Source: Firmicutes bacterium UBA3553 (GTDB taxonomy: Bacteria > Bacillota > Clostridia > Tissierellales > Sedimentibacteraceae). From it: a stretch of DNA of 64,000 nt. The notes beneath the pieces are model-generated. The model worked only from the letters and a program-made list of their open reading frames with translations. It was not told where the DNA came from and made no database searches. The stretch spans positions 248,001 to 312,000 of the forward strand of contig DFOA01000020.1 of assembly GCA_002381185.1 (NCBI GenBank). The letters are read 5' to 3'. This document shows, piece by piece, positions 1 through 6,185 of the stretch. Position 1 is the first letter of the stretch. The number at the start of each line of letters is the position of its first letter. A program made the position numbers and the translations under genes.

Positions 1-2726
1 AGGATGCATATGAACTGGCCGATAATATCAAAAACAGAGTTACTGTATCTTATGGCAAGGGATTAGAATTTGACCACGATCTGAGCGGTTTTGAAAAAAG
101 CTCTAAGCCTTTGGCCGTTTTTTTAAGAGATGAAGCAGAAATCTACAGACAGATTGTCAAAAAAACTTCCGGATTATTTAATGCCTCCACTTTAAACGGG
201 CGAGCTTTCAGAATCTTTCCATTCTCATTTGACAGCTTTTTTAATTTGTTTGAAGGTCAGACAATTGAATGTCACGGGTACAAATATCCTTATTCAAGTC
301 TTACATTTATAAATAAAGACCCTGAGGTTGAATTTTATATTAGCGAAGAAAATAATGAACAATATCTTCTTTCAACTAATTTATATTTTTCATTTATGAT
401 AAATTCCAAAACCCACACTTACATTATTGTGGATGACAAACTTTATAAATGCTCAAAGGAATTTGAAAATGCTATCCTGCCTGCAGTAAACAAAATTATG
501 ATGCAGCCTGCAAAATCAATTGCACTGACTGAAGAGCACATGGGAAAATTCTGCTCAGCGGTGCTGCCGCAAATATCGAGATACTCAACAGTAAAAACTG
601 ACTTGGAAATATCAGACAAATTGAATGTCATGCCATTATCTCCCAGCATATATCTTGACTGCAACAGCCAGGGACACATCTATGCTTCTGTAATATTCAG
701 CTATGGTGACATTGAAATAAATCCTTTCAGAAAGTCACCCACGGACAATACTGTTGTAAGACATTTACTGGAGGAAACAAGAATACTTGTGACAATAGAA
801 AACGCAGGCTTTGAAAAAACCACAGCCAAATATTCCATGGCAGATGAAAATAAAATTTACGAATTTTTGACTTCAGGAGTAAGTATGCTTACCGGCCTCT
901 GTGAAGTTAACATAAGCGATGATTTTAAGAAAATTAACATTAAATACCCAAGAACTATGTCCATGGGCGTTAAGCTCAGTTCAAACCTGATTAAAATCGA
1001 CATCAGCAAACTGGAATTCGACCCCGCAGAACTGAAGGATATATTAGCATCATATAAAAGAAAGAAAAAATACTTCAGATTAAAAGATGGCTCATTTTTA
1101 AACCTTGACAATGAATATTTCAATACTCTGCAAAAGCTGGTTGAAGATTTGAATGTAACTGAGGAAGAGCTTGAAGAGGGTCATATTGAAATGCCCAAAT
1201 ACCGCTCGCTGTACTTGGACAGTCTGATAAAAAACAATGCCTGGATACAAGCTGAAAAGGCCTTGAGTTTTAAGGAAATGATTCGCAGCATAAATGAATC
1301 TGACGAATCTGATTTTGAAATATCGGAAAGCTTAAAGAAAATAATGAGAAGTTACCAGGTTACCGGATTTAAATGGCTCAATTCATTGTCAAAATATTCA
1401 TTGGGAGGTATTCTTGCTGATGATATGGGTCTGGGAAAAACCCTTCAGGTAATCAGCCTTTTATCATCTGACCGGAACAGTAAGCCATCAATAGTTGTTT
1501 GCCCCACTTCCCTGGTTTACAACTGGAAAAGTGAAATTGAAAGATTTTCACCAAATATTTCGGCATTGATAATATCAGGAACATCCTCAGAAAGATGTGA
1601 CCTAATATCATCAATTAATGACTATGATCTGATACTTACATCTTATGACTTAGTAAAGCGAGATATAGAATATTATGAAAATTATGAATTTAAATACTGC
1701 ATATTAGATGAAGCACAGTACATTAAAAATTCATCTACTCAAAATGCAAAGGCAGTTAAGCTGTTAAAAAGCGAAGTTCGTTTTGCCCTCACAGGTACTC
1801 CTATCGAAAATTCACTGGCTGACTTATGGTCGATTTTTGATTTCATTATGCCTGGCTTTCTTCTCAGCTACTCAAAGTTCAAGGATAAATACGAAATCCC
1901 CATTGTCAGGAATGAAGACCGAGATGTACTGTACAGGCTGAACAGACAAATACAGCCCTTTATTTTAAGGAGGCTTAAAAAAGATGTTCTGAAAGAACTT
2001 CCTGATAAAATTGAAACTGTCACATACGCACAAATGGAAGCTGTACAAAATAAGCTTTACGCAGCAGAGCTTATGAAATTGAACAAGGAATTCAAAAATG
2101 AAATCAAAGAAAACAGTTATGAAAAAAGCCAGATAAAAATTTTGTCAATGCTTACAAGATTACGGCAAATATGCTGCGATCCTGCTCTTTGCTTTGATAA
2201 TTATGACGGCGGAAGTGCAAAGCTTGATTTGTGCATGGAAATAGTTAAAAACAGCATTGAAAACAACCACAAAGTCTTAATATTCTCACAGTTTACTTCT
2301 ATGCTGAGAATTATTGAAAATAATTTGAAATTAAATAATATTGAGTATTTCGTTCTGACGGGAGCAACCAAAAGTGCTGAGAGGCTAGACCTTGCCAATA
2401 AATTTAACATTGACAAAACGTCTGTATTTTTAATTTCATTAAAAGCCGGAGGAACAGGACTCAACCTTACAGGGGCAGATGTTGTTATTCACTTCGACCC
2501 ATGGTGGAACATAAGCGCTCAAAACCAAGCAACCGACAGAACACACCGAATCGGACAAAACAACAAAGTTCAGGTTTTTAAGCTTATTACTAAAAATACA
2601 ATTGAGGAAAAAATTGAAAAGCTTCAGCACAGCAAAAAAGACCTGGCTGATTCAGTAATCAGAAAAGGCGAAATTTTAATAAACTCACTTACAAAAGAAG
2701 AAGTAAACAGCCTATTTCAAATATAA
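1..2726 (+). CDS. SNF2-family helicase, 5' end outside the window
   Basis: ATP-dependent DNA translocase of the SNF2/Rad54-like superfamily 2, acting on DNA or DNA-protein complexes. The reading frame (codons starting at base 3) is open to the window edge, so the TTG at 111 is almost certainly not the start; bacterial members of this type usually carry an N-terminal SWIM zinc-finger region that would lie upstream. Visible helicase motifs in order: DDMGLGKT (Walker A, near base 1420), LDEAQ (DEAQ box, near 1705), LTGTPIENS (motif III, near 1790) and DRTHRIGQ (motif VI, near 2535). The C-terminus is complete. No clear terminator follows; 125 bases separate it from a small ORF. The family call is secure, the cellular role is not. 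Confidence 0.93.
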   Translation, partial: DAYELADNIKNRVTVSYGKGLEFDHDLSGFEKSSKPLAVFLRDEAEIYRQIVKKTSGLFNASTLNGRAFRIFPFSFDSFFNLFEGQTIECHGYKYPYSSLTFINKDPEVEFYISEENNEQYLLSTNLYFSFMINSKTHTYIIVDDKLYKCSKEFENAILPAVNKIMMQPAKSIALTEEHMGKFCSAVLPQISRYSTVKTDLEISDKLNVMPLSPSIYLDCNSQGHIYASVIFSYGDIEINPFRKSPTDNTVVRHLLEETRILVTIENAGFEKTTAKYSMADENKIYEFLTSGVSMLTGLCEVNISDDFKKINIKYPRTMSMGVKLSSNLIKIDISKLEFDPAELKDILASYKRKKKYFRLKDGSFLNLDNEYFNTLQKLVEDLNVTEEELEEGHIEMPKYRSLYLDSLIKNNAWIQAEKALSFKEMIRSINESDESDFEISESLKKIMRSYQVTGFKWLNSLSKYSLGGILADDMGLGKTLQVISLLSSDRNSKPSIVVCPTSLVYNWKSEIERFSPNISALIISGTSSERCDLISSINDYDLILTSYDLVKRDIEYYENYEFKYCILDEAQYIKNSSTQNAKAVKLLKSEVRFALTGTPIENSLADLWSIFDFIMPGFLLSYSKFKDKYEIPIVRNEDRDVLYRLNRQIQPFILRRLKKDVLKELPDKIETVTYAQMEAVQNKLYAAELMKLNKEFKNEIKENSYEKSQIKILSMLTRLRQICCDPALCFDNYDGGSAKLDLCMEIVKNSIENNHKVLIFSQFTSMLRIIENNLKLNNIEYFVLTGATKSAERLDLANKFNIDKTSVFLISLKAGGTGLNLTGADVVIHFDPWWNISAQNQATDRTHRIGQNNKVQVFKLITKNTIEEKIEKLQHSKKDLADSVIRKGEILINSLTKEEVNSLFQI

Positions 2727-2851
2727 GGCTTAAATAAAATTTAGAAATATTTCATTAACTCAGTTAAATTCTATTTAATTGTGATTAATATGGAAGCTTA
2801 AATACAGTATATAAAAAAAATATCTGCAGAAAATATTGCTGAGGTGATAAT

Positions 2852-3010
2852 ATGAATATGAAAATGAAGAAAACACCTGGAAAGCTTATGCTTGGCATTG
2901 GTTTGACTGCAGCAGCAGTAGCAATGACTCCTGTTGTCAGAAACATGATTAATAACAGAAACAATCAGATGTCTTCTGGCAATAACCTGGATAATTACTC
3001 TTTACACTAA
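2852..3010 (+). CDS. Small membrane peptide, 52 aa, unknown function
   Basis: Begins at an ATG 6 bases after a GAGGTG ribosome binding site (2841-2846). The product starts with a Lys/Met-rich stretch, then a hydrophobic run of about 20 residues (GKLMLGIGLTAAAVAM and following) that could be one membrane segment, then an Asn-rich polar tail. I do not recognise the family. The good ribosome binding site, the single-pass topology and the isolated position favour a real gene, but its small size leaves doubt. Confidence 0.55.
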   Translation: MNMKMKKTPGKLMLGIGLTAAAVAMTPVVRNMINNRNNQMSSGNNLDNYSLH

Positions 3011-3030
3011 TCTTATCGCAGGCTACATCA

Positions 3031-3119
3031 CCAATTTGTTTGCTCCTTATGGTCGCACAAATTGGGATTACGCTGCATAAGACCTACCGCCATTTTTCAG
3101 AAAAAGCACTGAAAAATGG
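3031..3119. other. Two consecutive perfect hairpins of unknown role
   Basis: CCAATTTGT (3031-3039) pairs with ACAAATTGG (3057-3065), and CCATTTTTCAG (3090-3100) pairs with CTGAAAAATGG (3109-3119). Neither is followed by a proper U-run, so they are not simple terminators. They lie between the 52-aa ORF and the bidirectional terminator at 3132-3165 and may be a structured 3' UTR or a small RNA. Confidence 0.4.
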
Positions 3120-3131
3120 GGTTAGGGCTAT

Positions 3132-3165
3132 AAAAAATAAAACCCGGTTCCGGGTTTTATTTTTT
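3132..3165. terminator. Bidirectional rho-independent terminator
   Basis: A-rich arm, then AACCCGG / CCGGGTT stem, then T-rich arm. Perfect inverted repeat of 16 bases per arm around a 2-base centre. It serves both the plus-strand small ORF and the minus-strand selenoprotein gene, whose stop is at 3168. Confidence 0.85.
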
Positions 3166-3167
3166 GC

Positions 3168-3521
3168 TTATTTTAATGTTTTCCATTCCTCTTCTTTAAA
3201 ACCGACCAATACAACATCTTCACCTATGAGAACCGGTCTTTTGATTAACATTCCGTCAGTTGACAATAGTTTAATTTGCTCATCATCGGTCATATTTGGC
3301 AGTCTTTCTTTAAGATTGAGTTCCTTATATAGATTGCCGCTGGTGTTGAAAAATTTCTTTAAAGATTTTCCGCTTTTTGAAATCCATTCTCTCAGTTCTG
3401 CCTCAGTCGGATTGTTTTCTTTTATTGGTCTTTCTTCATATTCAATATTGTTTTCATCAAGCCACGTCCTGGCTTTCTTGCATGTTGTTCATTTGTTGTA
3501 GCATATAAATTTATATTTCAT
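3168..3521 (-). CDS. ArsC/Spx-like thioredoxin-fold protein with in-frame UGA (putative selenoprotein)
   Basis: Reading the minus strand from ATG 3521 (ribosome binding site GAGGT 4 bases upstream) to TAA 3168 gives 117 codons, the usual length of Firmicute arsenate-reductase-family (ArsC/YffB/Spx-like) proteins. It is interrupted only by TGA at 3491-3489, codon 11. The residues around it read FICYNK-UGA-TTCKKARTWL. Family members have the catalytic cysteine exactly at the UGA position, in a CxxC motif. Downstream the family pattern continues uninterrupted: KKFFNTSGNLYKELNL and LLSTDGMLIKRPVL. A hairpin of the bacterial SECIS kind follows the UGA. Known of the family: reduction of arsenate or disulfides through this Cys, or transcription-related roles (Spx). 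Inference: selenocysteine replaces the nucleophile, making a redox enzyme, and Per-box-like sites next to it suggest peroxide control. The alternative is a Cys-to-stop point mutation (pseudogene). Confidence 0.8.
3459..3475 (-). promoter_or_regulatory. Candidate bacterial SECIS hairpin
   Basis: In the mRNA, AAGCCA (3475-3470) pairs with UGGCUU (3464-3459) around the loop GGACG. The loop begins with GG and lies 19 nt after the UGA. Established bacterial SECIS rules ask for a short stem-loop about 16-37 nt after UGA with a G in the first two loop positions; both are met. The hairpin lies inside the coding sequence, as expected in bacteria. Confidence 0.65.
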
Positions 3522-3587
3522 GTTTACCTCTTTTATCACTTGTTTTATATTTTTCTAAGTATACCCTGATACAAAATGGTTAAAACA

Positions 3588-3602
3588 ATATTATGATTAC
3601 TA
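3588..3602. promoter_or_regulatory. Per-box-like site near the selenoprotein promoter
   Basis: ATATTATGATTACTA matches 11 of 14 defined positions of the PerR consensus TTATAATnATTATAA. It lies 67 bases upstream of the start of the minus-strand ArsC-like gene, near a TATACT -10-like hexamer further downstream on that strand. It would allow PerR control of the divergent gene; weaker than the site in front of perR. Confidence 0.4.
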
Positions 3603-3637
3603 CAAAATATTTTTCAATAAAATTATTAAATTTATAC

Positions 3638-3685
3638 TTGACATTTCTATGAATTAAATGTATTATTATATTGTAATCATTACAA
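3638..3685 (+). promoter_or_regulatory. perR promoter with perfect Per box
   Basis: TTGACA (3638-3643), 17-base spacer, TATTAT (3661-3666): a strong sigma-A promoter. Immediately downstream TTGTAATCATTACAA (3671-3685) is a perfect 7-1-7 palindrome matching 12 of 14 positions of the Per-box consensus. Its place over the transcription start suggests autorepression by PerR. A GGAGG ribosome binding site precedes the ATG at 3727. Confidence 0.8.
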
Positions 3686-3726
3686 CTTAGAAACCGTTAC
3701 AACAAAGTTGTTATTAAGGAGGGATT

Positions 3727-4167
3727 ATGAAGGTACAATTTGAGGATTTACTGAATGAATTAAAAATCAAAAAAATTCGTCTCTCCCATCAAAGGTTAAA
3801 GGTTTTAGAATACCTTGCACAAAATTATAATCATCCTACAGCAGATCAGATTTACAATGGGCTGCACGATGATGTTCCCACATTATCGAAAACAACTGTG
3901 TACAATACTTTAAATTCATTAGCAGATGCTGGCTTAGTGAGAGCTATAAACATTGAGGATAATGAAATCCGATATGATGTCAACACTGATGATCATGGTC
4001 ATTTTAAGTGTGAATCATGCAAAAAAATTTATGACTTTGACATTGATATTAATTTGTTTAAAACTCACGAGTTAGATAATTTTGAAATTAATGATAAGAA
4101 TGTATACTTTAAAGGCATATGTCCCGACTGTCTGCCAGGTACAAAAATCAATGTGCAGGAACAATAA
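3727..4167 (+). CDS. perR: Fur-family peroxide-responsive repressor PerR
   Basis: 146 aa, normal Fur/PerR length. An N-terminal winged helix (recognition region about residues 50-72, LSKTTVYNTLNSLADAGL) is followed by a dimerisation/metal domain with HGHFKC, CESC (Cys95/98) and CPDC (Cys132/135), the structural zinc site. The regulatory-metal residues typical of PerR are in place (His36, Asp84, His90, His92 by eye). It sits directly upstream of rubrerythrin and behind a Per box, so PerR is a better call than Fur or Zur. Fe-dependent oxidation of a His would release DNA and induce peroxide defence genes. Confidence 0.88.
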   Translation: MKVQFEDLLNELKIKKIRLSHQRLKVLEYLAQNYNHPTADQIYNGLHDDVPTLSKTTVYNTLNSLADAGLVRAINIEDNEIRYDVNTDDHGHFKCESCKKIYDFDIDINLFKTHELDNFEINDKNVYFKGICPDCLPGTKINVQEQ

Positions 4168-4193
4168 AATTTTATATTATGGAGGATTTGAAA

Positions 4194-4685
4194 ATGGAAG
4201 ACAAGACACTTAAAAATTTAATGGATGGTTTTGCAGGAGAATCACAGGCAAACAGAAAATACTTAGCTTATTCTAAGAAAGCAGAAAAAGAAGGAAAAAT
4301 TAACGCAGCAAAACTTTTCAAAGCAGCATCTGATGCAGAAGCATTGCATGCTCAGAAACATTTAGAAGTTGCAGGCAAAATAAAATCAACTCAGGAAAAC
4401 TTGCAAGATGCAGTTGCAGGAGAAACTTACGAATTTGAAAGCATGTATCCGGAATTCATAAAAGCAGCAGAAACTGAAGGAAACAAAGCAGCAATAAATA
4501 CATTTACATTAGCAATGGAAGCTGAAAAGGTTCATGCTAAATTATACAAGGAAGCTTTAGAAAATATTGACGAGACAGAAGAAGTGTTCTATTATCTATG
4601 TCCTGTATGCGGTAACATTGAAAAATCAGTACCAGATAAATGCAGCATCTGTGGCGTTCCCGGTTCAAAATTTATTAAATATTAA
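4194..4685 (+). CDS. rbr: Rubrerythrin
   Basis: Non-haem di-iron peroxidase that reduces H2O2 in the anaerobe's cytoplasm, fed by rubredoxin-type electron carriers. The start is the ATG at 4194, 9 bases after GGAGG (4181-4185); an open frame upstream to 4119 only overlaps perR and is not coding. 163 aa. The four-helix di-iron domain carries GESQANRKY (Glu15), EALH (Glu49/His52) and EKVH (Glu111/His114). The C-terminal rubredoxin-like knuckle has CPVCG (136-140) and CSICG (150-154). It lies 26 bases after perR and is probably co-transcribed under peroxide control. Confidence 0.93.
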   Translation: MEDKTLKNLMDGFAGESQANRKYLAYSKKAEKEGKINAAKLFKAASDAEALHAQKHLEVAGKIKSTQENLQDAVAGETYEFESMYPEFIKAAETEGNKAAINTFTLAMEAEKVHAKLYKEALENIDETEEVFYYLCPVCGNIEKSVPDKCSICGVPGSKFIKY

Positions 4686-4708
4686 TTATTATCCTATTTA
4701 GTCAAAAC

Positions 4709-4733
4709 GACCGCTCTCTGAGCGGTCTTTTTA
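4709..4733 (+). terminator. Rho-independent terminator after rubrerythrin
   Basis: GACCGCT (4709-4715), loop CTCTG, AGCGGTC (4721-4727), then a T-run. It ends the perR-rbr unit. Confidence 0.9.
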
Positions 4734-4769
4734 TATTTACAATTTCAATACCTTAACTGCATTTCTCTA

Positions 4770-4801
4770 TTTTATTATTCGTGTTAATACGAATAATAAA
4801 A
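4770..4801. promoter_or_regulatory. Perfect 13-bp inverted repeat upstream of the molybdenum hydroxylase operon
   Basis: TTTTATTATTCGT (4770-4782) and ACGAATAATAAAA (4789-4801) around GTTAAT. There is no GC-rich stem or U-run, so an operator for a dimeric repressor is likelier than a terminator. It lies about 120 bases before the first start codon of the operon. The regulator is unknown. Confidence 0.45.
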
Positions 4802-4918
4802 TAAAATAGGTCTTGATTGTTGCCGGGTTTTAAGGTAAAATAAGTTGAATAAAATTGTGATGAAAAAAATTATGAGGAATAAAATATAAGAAAACGAAGA
4901 ATACGAAAGGGATATAAT

Positions 4919-5713
4919 ATGTTTACAATTGATAAATATGTTGTGGCTGAAAGCTTAGAACAAGCCTTTGAATTAAATAAAAACAGACGTAACGTGATAA
5001 TCGGCGGAATACTGTGGCTTAAAATGGGAAGAAAAAAAATTGGTACTGCTATCGACCTTTCTGCTTTGGGTTTGAATTCAATAGAAGAAAATGATGAGAG
5101 TTTTAAAATCGGATGTATGTGTACTCTCAGAGATATTGAGATTCACAAGGGTCTTAATGTCTGCTTCAACGGCCTGTTGGCAAAATCTGTTGAAAGTATT
5201 GTAGGAGTTCAGATGCGAAACCTCGCAACAATCGGCGGCGGCATTTATTCTAGATTCGGTTTTTCTGATATATTGACAGCTTTATTGGCATTAGATACTT
5301 ATGTGGAATTATACAAAGGAGGCATTGTAACTTTAGATAAATATATGGACATGCCTCTGGACAATGATATACTGGTCAGGATTATAATCAAAAAGGATAG
5401 CAGAAAGGTTTCTTACCTGAGTCACAGGCTAAGTGCAACGGATTTTCCCGTGCTCACCTGTGCAGTTTCAAACATCGGAGCCAAGTGGACTGTAGTTTAT
5501 GGGGCAAGACCTATGAAAGCTAAGTTATCACAGTTTGAATTAAGTGAAACTCCCGGGTCAAAAGAAATTGATGAAGCAATTTCTAAGGTTGTTGACGAAA
5601 CTTCTTTCGGGACAAACATACGCGGCAGCAAGGAATACAGACAAATACTTGCAGATGTCCTTTCAAAACGAAATATTGAAGAAATAATAAACGGAGGAAA
5701 TTATGCAAATTAA
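4919..5713 (+). CDS. Molybdopterin dehydrogenase FAD-binding subunit
   Basis: 264 aa; the medium, FAD-binding subunit of a xanthine-dehydrogenase-family hydroxylase. It passes electrons from the 2Fe-2S subunit to an acceptor. Family signature NLATIGGGI near residue 102 and the CO-dehydrogenase-flavoprotein C-terminal region (FGTNIRGSKEYR) are present. The N-terminal dinucleotide region is short (IIGGILWL), a somewhat divergent form of the usual GGT. It starts at an ATG behind AAAGGGAT and overlaps the next gene by 11 bases, so translation is coupled. The actual substrate cannot be read from the sequence. Confidence 0.85.
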   Translation: MFTIDKYVVAESLEQAFELNKNRRNVIIGGILWLKMGRKKIGTAIDLSALGLNSIEENDESFKIGCMCTLRDIEIHKGLNVCFNGLLAKSVESIVGVQMRNLATIGGGIYSRFGFSDILTALLALDTYVELYKGGIVTLDKYMDMPLDNDILVRIIIKKDSRKVSYLSHRLSATDFPVLTCAVSNIGAKWTVVYGARPMKAKLSQFELSETPGSKEIDEAISKVVDETSFGTNIRGSKEYRQILADVLSKRNIEEIINGGNYAN

Positions 5714-6185
5714 GTTATGGATAAATGGTAAAGAATATATTGATGACATAGCACCTGATACCCTGCTTATTGATTTTTTAAGAGCAAATGGGCACTTAAG
5801 CGTAAAGCGCGGATGCGAAACAGCTAACTGCGGCTTATGTACTGTTATGTTAGAAGACAAGCCCATACTTTCATGTTCTTCACTGGCCCTCCGTGCTAAT
5901 GGACTTCATGTTACAACAATCGAAGGTTTACAGGAAGAAGCCGAAGATTTCGGAGCATTCCTGGCTGATGAAGGTGCTGAACAATGCGGTTTCTGCAGTC
6001 CGGGGTTTATTATGAATGTACTGTCAATGATTAAAGAATTAAAAAACCCCACAGAAGATGAAATTAAGAAATATTTAGAAGGAAACCTGTGCCGATGCAC
6101 AGGTTATATGGGACAGCTGAGAGCCGTTAAGAAATACTATGATTTAAAGAATAATAAGGAGGCTGCTGATGAAATCAGTAAGTAA
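5703..6185 (+). CDS. 2Fe-2S subunit of molybdenum hydroxylase
   Basis: 160 aa, the usual size of the small iron-sulfur subunit. Plant-type ferredoxin cluster: Cys38, 43, 46 and 58 (GCETANCGLC ... SC). Second, alpha-helical cluster: Cys95, 98, 130 and 132 (CGFC ... CRC). Electrons run from the molybdenum centre through these two clusters to FAD. Ribosome binding site GGAGG before ATG 5703. It overlaps both neighbours, forming a medium-small-large subunit order. Confidence 0.95.
   Translation: MQIKLWINGKEYIDDIAPDTLLIDFLRANGHLSVKRGCETANCGLCTVMLEDKPILSCSSLALRANGLHVTTIEGLQEEAEDFGAFLADEGAEQCGFCSPGFIMNVLSMIKELKNPTEDEIKKYLEGNLCRCTGYMGQLRAVKKYYDLKNNKEAADEISK

Noticed and set aside
3040..3501. Plus-strand open frame of 153 codons
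   Set aside because: It runs antisense to the ArsC-like gene and its translation is low-complexity Ser/Leu-rich; the minus strand carries the conserved family pattern.
4119..4193. N-terminal extension of rubrerythrin
   Set aside because: Overlaps perR, lacks a ribosome binding site, and the GGAGG-ATG at 4194 matches the family start.
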